Positions 20,826 to 32,468 of a stretch of DNA of 64,000 bases are shown piece by piece (position 1 is the stretch's first letter; every line of letters starts with the position of its first letter). This DNA is from Ochotona curzoniae (Eukaryota > Chordata > Mammalia > Lagomorpha > Ochotonidae). The translations under genes were made by a program, and so were the position numbers. A model generated the notes under the pieces. It saw nothing but the letters and a program-made list of their open reading frames with translations, was not told the origin of the DNA and made no database searches. Location: contig NW_024467121.1 of the NCBI RefSeq assembly GCF_017591425.1, positions 22,642,707 to 22,706,706 on the forward strand, read 5' to 3'.

Positions 20826-23600
20826 GTTTTTTTTTAAAAAAATTTATTTTTGATGATGTTTACATAGTTGATTAGGGTGGAAAAGATTAGGGGAAAGTTG
20901 GTAAGACCATTGTTTCTAAATTTCCTTTTTCTTCTTCCTGTATCTGAAGGAAGGGGATATAAGGGGAAAAGCTGCACCCAGCCTCCAAACCACCTCAGTA
21001 TGCAGGGATGGGGAATGGCCACCCGATGTCACCCCAGGGTCCCTGATGAGAGCATGCTCTGAGAGTTCTGCTCAAGTGGTTTTGATAGTTCTGAAATGCT
21101 GTTGATTTCACCGATCCAAGGATGAGGAATTCTTTCCAAGGTCCATTGGTTGACATAGTCCACCTTAGAGTCTCCATTTGCCCAGATGTTTGCTGTCAAT
21201 ACTTGCTGGGGTAGTTGAGCAATTTGTTCTGCTGTCCTTTCTCTGCTATGATACCAGATGTCTTCTGCAGGACCCAATGGGCTGCCATGTCCTCCATGTG
21301 CATACCGTTCCATCTGAGCCACTGAGGAGCGCCAGTTCTGACACATGCACTCCATGATCAGACCACAGTTCCTACGACTCTCCCATGGTTGGAGTTCTGA
21401 GTCCAGCCATTCAGTTGGAAGGATTTCCAAAGAAACCTTGTTTGAGGTGGTCCCAGATATGACTCTAGTGTTTGATTTGCCAGCATGGTGTCTGATTCAG
21501 TCCGTCACCCATGTCAGCCTACACACACGCTGGGAGTTGTAATTGCTGGGTTAGATATAGCTCCAACCCTGTCTCTGCATAAACCAATAGATGCTGCAGT
21601 ACAGTCCAACCCTACCTACCACACTCAGCCCTCACATTCACCAGTGGGAACTGCAGCCTAGTTGGGGTGACCCCCAATAACCTCCACTAGGCCCAGTCCT
21701 AGCCCAGGTTCCTATGCTTGCCAGTATATGCAGCAGACTGGCTGGGTCTGTCCCACATCCCATTTAGCTCTCATGTACATTAATTAGCATTGAAATAGCT
21801 CAATCCAAATTACTCCACCATTGTTTCCAAATTTCTCAACTATCCAGCCTACACTCATGACAGTAGGTACCATGGCTTGTCCCCAGCCTGCCCTCAGCTC
21901 TGATTCCCATGCTCACCAGTGGGAGTTGCAGCCCATCAGAGAGGTGCCCACCGTTTCCCTAATAGGCCCATTCCCAGCCCCACATCTTGCACTCTCCAGG
22001 TGCTTCTGCAGTCTAGCTTGACCTTGACCGGATTTACCCCCAGTCCCAACACTTGCCAGCTGATGTTGTGGCAAAGCCCAACCAGCCTTCCCTTACTCTG
22101 GCTCATGCATGCACTGGTGGATATAGTCAGTTAGCCCAGCCTGGCTCTCCTCCCTAACCTTGTTCACATGTGAGCCAAAGGGTGTTGTAGTGTTGCTCAA
22201 TCTGGTCTGTCTCCTGGGTTCCAGTTTTCACACTGCTGTGGCCCAGCAGGGGAGCTCCCATGTAGTCATGTCCAGTTCAGATCGCCACCCCCATTCTGGC
22301 TCTTGCACTTACCAGTAGGAACCACAACCCAGCTGGGGCATCCTCTTAGCTCCCCAACCAGGCCTGTTCTCAACCATAGATTTTGCATGTGTCAGTGGTT
22401 GCTCTGACCCGGCTTGGCATAACCTATTACCCATCTTGACCTTTGCCATTAGATGCTGCAATCTGATCTGTCTTAGCCTGCCCCCAGTCTCAACTCTTAT
22501 TGGCAGGTGTTGCAGCCTAGCCCTGCCCATTCTGCTCCCATCCCTGACTCATGCAACTGGTAGATATGATAGCCTTGCCTGGCATGACCCGCACTCCAGC
22601 CTGGCTCCTGCATATGCCAGAGAGCTAAGGTTGGTCTGTCCGTGTCCAGTCTGCCCTCCTCCAGAACCAACTCACATACTTGCAGACGTGTGGAGCTACC
22701 TTGTCTGGCCTGACCAACACTCAGGCCTGAGTCAGATGTTCAGCAGCAGGAATTATGGCCCACCAGAGGAGTTTCCCAGTTTTTCTCACCAAGGCTACTC
22801 CCAGACCCAGATCTCACATATGGCAGTGGGTTTTAGGCCCTTGTCCAGCGTAGTCTGCCCTCTCTGTCCTGGCTTTTGTTTGAGCTGGTGAATGTTGTGG
22901 CCTGGCTCGCCTCAGACTCTATTCTTGGGTGTGCCTGTGGGTGCTACAGTCTGGACCTGTCCAGCTTGTACCCCAGCACCTTTGAGTGTCGCATGGTTCC
23001 ATAGTCATGCCTAGCTCAGTCTGTCACCACCCTTAGCTCTTTTTTTTTTTTTTTAAGATATTCAGTGATGCTGTTACTATTTTTTAAAGCTTTATTTATT
23101 TTTATTGGAAAGTCAGATACAGAGAGGAGGAGAGACAGAGAGAAAGATTTTCCGTCCGATGGTTCACTCCCCAAGTGGCCACAACAGCCAGAAACTGAGC
23201 CAATCTGAAGGTAGTAGCTTGGAACTTCTTCTGGGTCTCCCACATGGGTACAGGATCCCAAGGCTTTGGGACGTCCTCGACTGCTTTCTCAGGCCACAAG
23301 CAAGGAGTGGGAGTGGGAAGCAGAGCTGCCAGGACATGAATTGGCACCCATATGGTATCCTAGTGCATGCAAGGTGAGGACTTTAGCTACTAGGCTGCTA
23401 CGCCAGGCCCCTACCCCCAGCTTTGAAGGAAGTCATCAGAAATTGCTGTTCCACAGGGATGGGCCCACACATCCTCCACAGAATCTGCCCCCGAACCTGG
23501 TTCTCTTGCGTGCTGATTAGTGTCTTGCCCCAGCCTAGAATTACTCATCCCCTGTTCTGACACTCACTGGTGGGTACTGTGATCTAACCCTGCCAGCAGG
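20826..23600 (-). mobile_element. Unrecognised retroelement, copy C (longest)
   Basis: 3' end 'caactatgtaaacatcatc' + A-rich/AATAAA as in copy A. The unique segment is followed by the GC-rich body. Collinear stretches are clear: 21975-22160 with 8406-8600 of copy A, and 22310-22470 with 9330-9490. Copy C extends further 5' than A and is interrupted by a CSINE at 23082-23410; body-like sequence ('tcatcccctgttctgacactcactggtgggtactgtgatc') continues to about 23600. The segments near 22250-22470 and 22985-23597 look like two copies of the same larger module. Confidence 0.75.
23082..23410 (-). mobile_element. Young CSINE inside repeat copy C
   Basis: 'agctttatttatttttattggaaagtcagatacagagagg' to 'ctgctacgccaggcccc'. 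Host sequence on both sides ('cacccttagctc' / 'tacccccagctt') looks like a diverged target duplication, but a T16 run and 27 extra bases lie between it and the SINE tail. Confidence 0.9.
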
Positions 23601-24146
23601 TATTCCTGGAACTCTGAAATCTCCTAGGAAACACCTACATCCTGTCATGGGAAAAACTTTGCTTTCTGAAACACCAGAAAGCAAACAGGATATAGGAATG
23701 ATCTTGGAGTTTTTAGAATTCCCAGGAAGGACAGTTACCTTCGAGGCATGCTGTTTACTGTCCACATTGAGGTGATAGGATTGGAATCCTGAGTTTTGCT
23801 TTGTAAATCTTCACCGAAGTAACTGGATCAGAATCATAAACATTGTATATGTTTTATCTGCTCTATGTCCCAAAATAACCCCTCATTAGGTGTTTACCCA
23901 CTATCATGTAGCTATTGATTTCCTCATAGATAATTGCTGTAAAAACTCCCATTTACTTTGTTCCAGGCACTTCTTGTTCATGGCAAGAGGTTGCCCCTGG
24001 ACTGGAGATTAGAATCATTTCACTCTCTTTGGAATCTCACTTGATTTCTTTGAACCTCAACATTGTGCCCATAGGGAGATCCCCAGGCTTGCTCTCCCAC
24101 ATGGTGGCTGCCCACTGCAGAGCATGGACTCTGGGGACTGTTGAAA
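23601..24146. other. Unassigned DNA
   Basis: Nothing recognised beyond a tandem-like 'gctttctgaaacaccagaaagc' inverted repeat (23650-23671: GCTTTCTG/CAGAAAGC, 8 bp stem). Confidence 0.4.
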
Positions 24147-24479
24147 TCTTTTAAAAAGATTTATCTATTTTTATTTGAAAGGCAGATTTTTACAGAAAGA
24201 GAAGGAGAGTCAGAGAGAGGTCTTCCATGCACTGATTCATTCCCCAAATGGCCGCAATGGTTGGAGCTCAGCTGATCCAAAGCCAAGAGTTTGGAGACTT
24301 CTTTGGGTCTCCCATGTGGGTGCAGGGGCCCAAGGCCTTGGACCATCTTCTGCTGCTTTCCTAGGCCACAGACAAGGAACTGGTTTGGAATTGAAGCAGT
24401 GGGGACACAAATTAGTGCCTATATAGGGTAGCAGCGCCACAGATGTAAGTTTAATCCATTATGCTATAACACTGGCCCA
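24147..24479 (-). mobile_element. CSINE, intermediate age
   Basis: 'agatttatctatttttatttgaaaggcag' through 'gctgatccaaagccaagagtttgg' to 'ctataacactggccca'. All blocks are in order. Confidence 0.85.
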
Positions 24480-24525
24480 ATAAATCTCTTTATATAGTTG
24501 TTATCAATAATTGTGAGGATGCTTT

Positions 24526-24695
24526 GAAGTCTCATGGAAAATGGAATTAAAATGTAGGCTTTTCTTGGTATGAAAAATTGAAATGCATTTATATGAGATT
24601 CTTTAAAAAGTTTGTGGAAAATTTAAATTATGGATTTCAGAAACTGCACTAAAATAAGCTTCCCTTTTAATTCTATTTCCCCCAAGTTTTTTTTG
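24526..24695. mobile_element. MITE-like relic with terminal inverted repeats
   Basis: Left arm ggaaaatggaattaaaa (24536-24552) is mirrored by ttttaattctatttccc (24665-24681). The similarity carries inward: 'gtaggcttttcttgg' against the complement 'gaagcttattttag'. About 170 bp with imperfect arms and an AT-rich centre suggests a non-autonomous DNA transposon. The family is not named. Confidence 0.5.
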
Positions 24696-26850
24696 TAACA
24701 CCCTTGTATCTGTATCTGTGCATGTATGTCTTCATATCTTTGTGTATCTGTGCCAAGGGGTCCTGCTTAAGGAGACTGTGAATCTGCGTCCTGCCTTTGC
24801 AATCTTCCTATTGAATGGAACAAAGTCTGTGTTAGTTAGCAGACTTGAGCTGAGCGCCTAGGGCATGTGGAGTACTTCTCTAGTACCAGTCATATCTAAG
24901 AACACAATGCCAGTTTCCCCAGGGTTAGAATATTGTTAAAATCCAAATGTTCAGAGAACGAGTCATGCTGATTCTGCAGCATTCCTGACTCCCCAAATGA
25001 GGACAGTTATAAATGGCTAAGCCAGCCAAGGCCACAGTCTGTTGATATGTTGAACACGTGCAGGGCAGCCACTGGAAGCCAAGCCTCCAGGCCGAAGAAG
25101 GCTCACTGAGTGGGTGATGACCCTCATCTTGGAGTGAGCTGAGAACCAAACCCAACTCATGGTAGTAACAACACTTCGGAAGTGGCTTCTGGGACTTCCT
25201 GTCAGCCTGTGGAGCCCCACTTCATCATGGATGGTGCTGAGGTGGAGGACATAGAGGAAAATACAGTTAGGGCCAGTGCCATCACAAGCTGGGGTGTGAG
25301 AACTCTTCACTGTCTAAAGGCCCAATCCTTTTTGGGGGATATCATCCAAATTCTTGCCAAGCGTGTGCCTGCTGATCTCATCCTTGTCTCAAGGCCTCAG
25401 GTTGTCCTTGATGCAGTATCTTGACCCCTTCCCTGATTTCCACCAGAATTCCATGCATAACAATTATGTTATGAGTTTTGATGGAAGTTTAAGGAAGGCT
25501 TGGGGGGAAGTATGGCTCATTGTAACACAATCTAGAGTCATCCTGTCTCGTTCCAAGTTTCCTTACTGCTTTCTTTTTGGAGTCAAATGTTCCAAAAACT
25601 ATCCTCCTGATCTTGTAGAAAGGAATTTACCAAATACCATTGTTTGCTTGACTTTGCCCAAGGAGGCCTCACTTTGATTCCTCACTAAGTTCATCAAAGT
25701 GTTTCTTTCAGAGACATGAAAGGGCTCTCCAAAAGAGATCTAATGAGATTACAAGTCCTCATTTCTTGGAACTTGGCTGAAGGCATGATTTCTGCATGCC
25801 CATAATCAGCATAGGCCTTGGGAGGAATCCCTGGGTCTGTAGGACATGAGTCCTATCTCTGAGTTCCTTAAGGATTAGCCTTCACAGTTGATATTCATGG
25901 CATGGTTGGGAAATGTACCAGGACAAAAATAGGCTGTGCAGATGCCTGTGCGATGGGGTATGGGTTAGCAGCTGGGCTCAGTTGGGGCATAAGTTCTGCC
26001 TGGTGTGTCTTGCAGGATGGGCAGGAGTTGGTGTGGCTGAGTGAGTGGGAGGAGAGAAATGCAGAAGAAGTTTGGAGCAGCACCGCAGGAGCTAGTGTGG
26101 CTGGGGTGTGCCTGTGTGTTTGTATCTACTGGGTAAAGATGTTGTACTTGCTGAGATGATGGGGTGAAATTGTGGAGATTCCCCAGAGTCAGCCAGAGAC
26201 ACAAACCTTGAGTGGCCAGTGGGAGTGGGGTGTGTAGGAAGCTGCACCCGCATGTGTGTGTGTGTGCAGGGTGGAGGGTAGGGCGCAGGGAGACTGTGTG
26301 TTACAGTCACCCAGGCTGAGATGCTGAGTGTTTGCAGTGGAAAGGGCAGGTCTAAGAGAGAGAAACCTTAGAGTGATGTGGTCACCGGGTTGCGGAACAG
26401 ATGTACTCTGGTCTAGAGGTTTCCCTCTGTAGCCCTCTCTTCCGCCTTGCACAGTAATCCCCTCATCCGCATTAACACGCCCATGACACCACCGTGCCAC
26501 CTCCAGGGTGGCCTTACGAGGCTCAGCTTAGACAAGGACTGAAGGGCACGGGCAACACAGTGAATGACCAGGGAGTGGACGGATCCTGGGGCACGCTGGG
26601 AGGGTACTCCCTGCTATGTTACTGAGAGCCTTGAGTTTGCTTGTGGGAGGGAATTCCCAAATGAAAGTCTATAGATAAATCTCAGGAGGCTCAGGGATTT
26701 GGGAAACGTACGGACCTCTAACTGACATGGAACATTTCCTTCCATTAGAACTGCAGGCAGCAAACCACGAGCAGTGTTCTCAGTCCCTATGACTTTGCCA
26801 CTAATAGACACCCCAGTACGGCTGGCTGTTTATGGTGTCCTGTGCCATAC
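24696..26850. other. Unassigned DNA
   Basis: Over 2 kb with no SINE or L1 signature. Frames at 25017-25424 and 25895-26204 have no recognisable domain. A short (TG)n lies at 26255-26267. This is one of the places where a conserved non-coding element or exon could hide unseen. Confidence 0.4.
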
Positions 26851-27172
26851 CTTTTTTTTTTTTAAGATTTATTTATTTATTTTTGTTGAAAAGGCAGATT
26901 TATGAGAGAAGGAGAGACAGAGAGGAAGATCTTCCGTCTGATGGTTCACTCCTCAAGTGACTGCAATGGCCAGAGCTGAGCTGATCTGAAGCCAGGAGCC
27001 AGGAGCTTCTATTGGGTCTCTCATGTGGTGCAGGGTCCCAAGGCTTTGGGCCATCCTCGACTGCTTCCCCAGGCCACAAGCAGGGAGCTGGATGGGAAGT
27101 GGGACAGCTGGGACATGGGATCCTGGCACATGCAAGGTGAAGGTTTAATCACTAGACCATTGTGCCAGGCCC
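26851..27172 (-). mobile_element. Young CSINE
   Basis: T12 run, 'gagaaggagagacagagaggaagatcttccgtctgatgg' and a head that reads 'ccattgtgccaggccc'. The stretch before the head has lost the 'gattagaaccggcgccc' block. Confidence 0.9.
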
Positions 27173-27989
27173 CATGTGTCATCTTTTGCACACTTTTTCA
27201 TTTCACTTGTTCAGTTTTGCTATGAATGTGTTAACTAACATGAAATAGTATTGACTCACAAGAATGAAAAATATTTGGTATAACATGTTTCCTTGACACT
27301 TGCCTATATTTTACTCTCAACAGAAGAGTTCTGAGAAGAGGCCCACGGACTTCCCCTGCAGGCCAGAGGATCTGTGGCACAGAAGGGTTAAGAAGCTCGC
27401 TAGGGGCTCAGCCCTTTAGAGTTGGGTTGTGCACATTCACAGGGAGCTGCTTCAGCTCGGGCCTGACTCATGCGTCACAGACCTGCGAAAACACGGACTC
27501 CGTGGAACACAGTTGCCTGGAAACTAAAGCTTTGGGAAATCTCTGCTGCTATTTTTTTTTTTTTTTTTTTTTTTAGGAAAGAAAGCACCCAGGGCCTCCG
27601 GAAGGCTGAAACGTGGTCTCCTAGCTCCCACGTTCCTCAGGAACCCACCCTGAGACGACCTCCAGCCCCCACAGACCAGAGAAAACTTTCCCCTGCTCAC
27701 ACATCATGGTCGAGGGAAGAAGTAGTTATCACAGCCCTACACACAGGGAATTTCCTGCACAAAGGGCTGTGTTCTGGGTGTGCCCAAGCTTATTCCTGAG
27801 GTCATGCTGCTCACTGCACTTAACAAGGAACCTTGGACACTTCCCACAGTAGTCCCACAACTTTGATACTTATGTGATAAAAAAAAAATCTTGATTTTAC
27901 AGATGAAGAAACTGAGGATATCCAGTGGCAAGTGGCAGATCCCAGGCCTGAGAGCAAGTCCCAGGCTGCTGCTTCTGCAGGTTTCTCCG
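27173..27989. other. Unassigned DNA with a T23 run and a MIR relic
   Basis: A pure T23 run at 27552-27574 is not attached to a visible SINE. The sequence to its right is not recognised, so it may be the poly(A) of an unidentified minus-strand retrocopy. At 27893-27965 'gattttacagatgaagaaactgagg' is an antisense MIR core. Confidence 0.45.
27893..27965 (-). repeat. MIR fragment
   Basis: 'ttttacagatgaagaaactgagg' followed by a decayed 'aagtggcagatcccaggcctgag' fits the antisense MIR core. Confidence 0.55.
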
Positions 27990-28272
27990 GCCAAGGCTTA
28001 TATATTTTTATTTGACCCAGAGAAGGAGAGACAGAGAGAGATCTTCTATCCACTGGTTCACTTCCCAAATCTCCGCAACACCTAGAGCTGAGCCTACCTG
28101 AAGCCAGGAGCTTCACTGGGTCTCCCATGCGGATGCAGGAGCCCAAGGACTTGGGCTGTCCGCTATTGCTTTCCCTGGTCATAAGCAGGAAGCTGGACCT
28201 AAAGTGCAGCAGCCAGGATGTGAACCTGCACCCAGGTGGCAGGATTAGCCTGTATGCCCTGCGCCAGCCCCC
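27990..28272 (-). mobile_element. Old CSINE
   Basis: 'tatttttatttgacccagagaaggagagacagagagagatcttctatcc', 'gagcctacctgaagccaggagc' and 'gcctgtatgccctgcgccagccccc' at the head end. Confidence 0.8.
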
Positions 28273-28721
28273 CAGGTTGTGTCTGGAAGCAGTTTCTCTG
28301 TGAGTAGCAGTTGGGGAAGTTGGTGTGGGTGGGTGTGGCTTGTGGTCTCCACCAGACCCTAGTTTTCCTAATCTGCCCCATGACTGTGACCGGGATCAGG
28401 GTCTGAGGGCAGGCGCGACAGCAGCCATCACCTTCTGCCCACTGGGAGGAACCTGTGTTCCTGGGTGTGGCCATCTTCATAACATCCTCAATACGTAGAG
28501 CTGCAATCCTAGGCCAGCAGCTGCTGGTTCCTTCGGGTCTGGGCAAATGGCTTTGGCCTCTAGGGAGGGGCACCATGGGGGAAGACATGTTTCTCAGGCC
28601 CTCCCGCTGTCTGGGGCAAATGGCCCTTGTGGCAATCACCCGCCCAGTTCCTTTCTCTTTTTAGAGAACCATTGATGAAAATTTTCACGGACTCCTCAAC
28701 AGTTAACTTCATTTTTTTGGA

Positions 28722-28977
28722 GAAAAAAAATATTTTTTAAAAAAAACAGAGTTGCAAAGAGAGGGGGAGAGGGAGATAGAGACAGAGACAGACAGAGAGA
28801 GAATCTTTCATCTGTTGGTTTATTTCTCAGATGGCTTCAGTGACCATGGCTAGGCCAGGCTGAAGCCCGTAGCCTGGAACTGCCTGTAGGTCTACTCTGG
28901 TCACCTTCTGTTTTAGCAGGGATTAGAAATGGAGCATCCAGGACTTGAACTGGTGCCCATATGGGACGCAGGTGCCA
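28722..28977 (-). mobile_element. Old SINE with long purine tract
   Basis: 'gagttgcaaagagagggggagagggagatagagacagagacagacagagagagaatc' is an expanded tail tract. It then keeps 'ggctaggccaggctgaagcccgtagcc' and 'ggacttgaactggtgcccatatgggacgcagg'. Confidence 0.75.
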
Positions 28978-29215
28978 ATTCCTCAAATGCTCCCAATGGT
29001 CAGGGCTGATCCAGAATGGATCTAGAAGCTGGAATTCCATCTGGAGCTCCTGCCTGGGTAGCAGGCTTCAAGCACTTGGGCCATTGTTATTGCTTTCCCT
29101 GGCACTTTAGCTGGGAGCTGCATTGAAAGCAGAGTAGCTTGGTCTTGAATTGGCACTGCAGAGTGGGATGCCTGCATTGCAGGTGGCTGCTGCAGCACAT
29201 CCATCCCTAGCAGTG
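28978..29215 (-). mobile_element. Old SINE, tail-less, fused to the previous copy
   Basis: Starts abruptly at 'aattcctcaaatgctcccaatgg' (SINE middle) and continues to 'ggtggctgctgcagcacatccatccct'. The missing tail suggests recombination between the two copies. Confidence 0.7.
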
Positions 29216-29285
29216 GCTTCAATATTTGGGTAGCAAGAAAGAACAAATCTAGTTTTCCAGGACATTTCAGAAAGGTAAAAGGAAG

Positions 29286-29480
29286 GGGCTGACACAATAG
29301 CTCAACTGGCTAATCTACCTGCAAACACCAGTATCCCATATGGGTACTGGTTCATGTCTCAGCTGTTCCACTTCCCTCCAAGCTCCCTGCTTGTGGCCCG
29401 GGATAGCAGTCGAGGATGGCCCAAAGCCTTGGGCACCTATGCCTGCATGGGAGACCCAGAAGAAGCTGCTGCTTATAATG
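29286..29480 (+). mobile_element. CSINE 5' two thirds
   Basis: Head 'ggggctgacacaatagctcaactggc', then 'ctccctgcttgtggcccgggatagcagtcgagg' up to 'gacccagaagaagctgctgct', where it breaks into a second SINE. Confidence 0.78.
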
Positions 29481-29482
29481 TT

Positions 29483-29698
29483 GGCAACCCATACTGGACC
29501 ACAGAGTGTCCTGCTCCTCTTCCAGATCCAGCTCTCTACTAACGCACCTGAGAGGCAGCAGAGGATTGTTCAGGTATTGGAGTTCCTGCCTCTGGGTCAG
29601 CTTGATCCAGTTCCAACTGTTCTGACCATGGGAAGAAAAAACCCATCCCCTTTTTCTGCCTTTCAAACAAAGAAGTCTTTTTTTTTTTTTTTTTTAAG
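29483..29698 (+). mobile_element. Old SINE 3' part fused to the previous copy
   Basis: 'tccagatccagctctctactaacgcacctgagaggcagcag' repeats a stage already passed in the preceding SINE, so this is a second element. It ends in 'ctgcctttcaaacaaagaag' and a T18 run where an A-tail would be expected. Confidence 0.6.
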
Positions 29699-30741
29699 AA
29701 AAGGCTAAGCGTTAGTGATTTCACATGCAGACCTTGAGGAATGTTCCAGTTACCAAGAGTGCGAAGTGTTTTCTACTACAAAGAAGAGAAATCTGAAAAG
29801 TGATTTGCATTGCTTTCCAGAATCTGGAAGCGCTGCCTGAGACATGGTGCTATTTCTGCCTCTGAGGTAGCAGAGCAGCTTGCCCTTGCTAGATTCCGTG
29901 ACACAGATGTTCTCTGTTCTTGCTGATGCTTTTATAGGATTGGAAAGCTAAAAATAGGCCAGAAGATCACATTCATCACCTGAAGTACACGTAATTCAGA
30001 AGATTTGCTGGGTACCATGATATCCAGGGCTGGCGACTTCCTGCCAAATGCTAGCTGTTTTGATCATCTTCTGGCTCTCTCAGGTCATGGGAAGTGCTGC
30101 CTGGCACATGGCATTGTCAGAGGTTTTCGTTCACATTACCTGGATGACTGAAATTAGGTATCGACATCCCTTGAAATCAGTAGGTGAGTGGACCTTGGAT
30201 TGCCTGCTTGTGCCAAAACCCATAGATGCTCCAGGCCCTTACCTAGAATGGCATAGTATTTGCATATGACCTTGTATATCTTCTTTAAGTGCCTTCCAAT
30301 CTCGAATACAATGTAAACGCTAAGTCAGCAGTGGTCCTACAATGTTGTTTAGGGGAAAACCAATAAGGACAAGAAATTTGCACCTTTCAGTACAGATAAT
30401 TTCCCCTTCTCCCCCAAACACTTCTAGTCTGTGCTAGTCTGTGCTAGACTGAATCCACACACGTGGGACCTGTCAACGCAGTGGGACAATGGCACATGCA
30501 GTGTTCTCAGGAAACCGACTCATTTGTGGGGCACACAGGCTCATGCAGGACTGAAGAAAGCCAAATTCCAGCTGGACTGGATGGCCTGATGAGAGTTTGG
30601 CTCTGTTCTATCCAGCCGCATGAATAATTTTTGTTGAAAAAGGTTTAAGTACATTAAAGGGATAGCTACCTCTGTGATTTATATGTGCGTGTACCTTTAT
30701 TCTATTTAATTCCTGTTTTTAACTTGTTTGCTGTTACTTCT
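29699..30741. other. Unassigned DNA
   Basis: No repeat family or gene recognised. It contains a small direct duplication 'ctgtgctagtctgtgctaga' at 30430-30449. Confidence 0.4.
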
Positions 30742-30972
30742 ATTTTTTTATGATTTATTTGTTTAAAAGGCAGAGCATCAGAGCCAGGAACTCTATGTGG
30801 GTCCTCCTCCTGGGTGGTGGGGGCTCAAGGACCTGGCCCATACTCAGCTGCTCTCTCAGATGTGTTAGCAGGGACCTGGAGATGCAGCAGCCAGGACCTG
30901 AACTGGCACTGTGATCTAAGATGTTGGCATTCCAGGTGGTAACTTAACCTGCTGTGCTACAATGCTGAATGC
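30742..30972 (-). mobile_element. Old SINE, internally deleted
   Basis: 'gatttatttgtttaaaaggcagagcatcagagccaggaac' jumps directly from the tail to the middle, losing the 'gatcttccatctgctggttcactcc' block. Confidence 0.7.
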
Positions 30973-31023
30973 ACTATTATTATATTCAATTTTTCTCTCT
31001 TGCCTTTTGTTTAAAAAAAAAAT

Positions 31024-31178
31024 AAAAGACACATGCCAACTCCTGGGATTGCACCTGGGTCTCCAACATGCATGGCATGGGCTTGAGCACTTGGTCCACT
31101 ATCTACTGTTTTTCCAGGAGCATTAGCAGGCAGCTGGATGGGAAGTGGAACAGCTGTTGTGATATGGGATGAGCCTCA
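31024..31178 (-). mobile_element. Old SINE fragment
   Basis: 'cacctgggtctccaacatgcatgg', 'tttttccaggagcattagcaggcagctggatgggaagtgg' and no head. Confidence 0.6.
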
Positions 31179-31701
31179 CCCAGCAGGAACAGCCACCTGC
31201 ACCTGTCAGACTTATTGTATCTCTCTATACCCCTCTTCCTTTTGTCCTGGATAGTAGTGGTCTTTAAAAGTTTATGTCAGAAATTAGTATTTTGAAAAAA
31301 TTCTTTGTTTTCAATTTTTTTGCACCAACATAACCTTTTAAGTAAAATTTTCACGAACTTTTTGATGAGACACTATGACGTTTCAACTTTAAGTTCTTCA
31401 ATGTACCAGTCAAAAAAATTTTTTATTGGAAAATGATAGCACTTTTATCACAAATTAACAATTACTTAGCACCATCTAATGTGGAGTCTGTCTTCAGAGT
31501 GGCCCTTTACAGCTGATTGATTTAGATGGTGACATTACAAATTGCATTGATTGTGGTGACCTCAGAGTATTGAATGCACAGAGGAGTGTGGTAACATCTG
31601 TGTCCCAGTCTCGACCTTTCTGGATGTCACCTGTTCTTTAGAATTTTCTCGTCAGCATCTCTGGATGCAAGTTGTACACAGTTATCATTTGAGACGTTGT
31701 C
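31179..31701. other. Unassigned AT-rich DNA with possible MITE relic
   Basis: 'tttttttgcaccaacataaccttttaagtaaaattttcacgaactttttgatgagac' (about 31314-31372) resembles one arm of the element at 24526-24695 ('aaaagtttgtggaaaa' in complement). Too decayed to delimit. Confidence 0.35.
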
Positions 31702-32030
31702 CCAGGGACTGGCATTGTGTTGCAGCAGGTCGAGTTTGTGATGCTGGCATCCCAAATTGAAGCACCTGTTTGAATCTCCCCTGTTCTGCTTGACTCAGCT
31801 CCTGCTAACAGCACCAAGAAAAGCAGAAGAAGGCTGAAGTGTTTGGGCCCTGTAACCCAGGCAGGAGACCCAAACAGAGTTCCAGATTCTTGGCTATGAC
31901 CTGGACCAGCCCTGACTCATGTGGTCATTGGAGGGGTGAGGCAGTTAATGGAAGATCTTTCCCTCTCTGACTCTCTTTCTTTATCATTTGGCCTTTCAAA
32001 TCAATCAATCAATCTTAAAAAAAAAGAAGA
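31702..32030 (+). mobile_element. Old sense SINE, complete
   Basis: 'ggactggcattgtgttgcagcagg' head to 'ggcctttcaaatcaatcaatcaatctt' plus A9. The (aatc)n in the tail is a small microsatellite. Confidence 0.82.
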
Positions 32031-32091
32031 TATAGTCTCAAACACTCAAATATTCCTTCTTTCCATTTGATCATGCCAAAGTAACTGGCAT

Positions 32092-32252
32092 TGGGGGCTG
32101 GCCTTGTGACATGGTGAATAAAGTTGCCATATCCCCTATGGGTGCTGGTTTATGTCCTGAGTGGTCTACTTCCAAGCCAGTTCCCTGCTGGGAAAAAACA
32201 GTGGAACATGGCCCAAATATTTGGGCCCTGTAACCCCCATGTAGAACCTAGA
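32092..32252 (+). mobile_element. Old SINE 5' half, joined head on to an antisense copy
   Basis: 'gggggctggccttgtgacatggtgaataaag' to 'ggcccaaatatttgggccctgtaaccccc', then the direction of SINE sequence reverses. Confidence 0.75.
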
Positions 32253-32468
32253 TACTATGCTGATCCGAAGCCAGGAGCCTCTTCTGGGTCTCCCACACGG
32301 GTGCAGGGTCCCAAAGCTTTGGGCCGTCCTCGACTGCTTTCCCAGGCCACAGGCAGGGAGCTGGAAGGGAAGCGGGGCTGCCCATATGGGATTAGAACCG
32401 GCGCCCATATGGGATCCCGGGCGTGCAAGGCGAGGACCTTTAACCACTTGCGCCACCGCGCCGGGCCC
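32253..32468 (-). mobile_element. Young CSINE, tail missing
   Basis: Begins inside the element at 'ctgatccgaagccaggagcctcttc' and runs to a perfect head complement 'gcgccaccgcgccgggccc'. 'cccatatggg' is duplicated (32382-32391 and 32403-32412). The missing tail third and the inverted neighbour point to a rearrangement. Confidence 0.88.

Noticed and set aside
24925..25424. Possible exon or pseudogene
   Set aside because: Several medium frames on both strands but none with a recognisable protein, splice pattern or poly(A) end.
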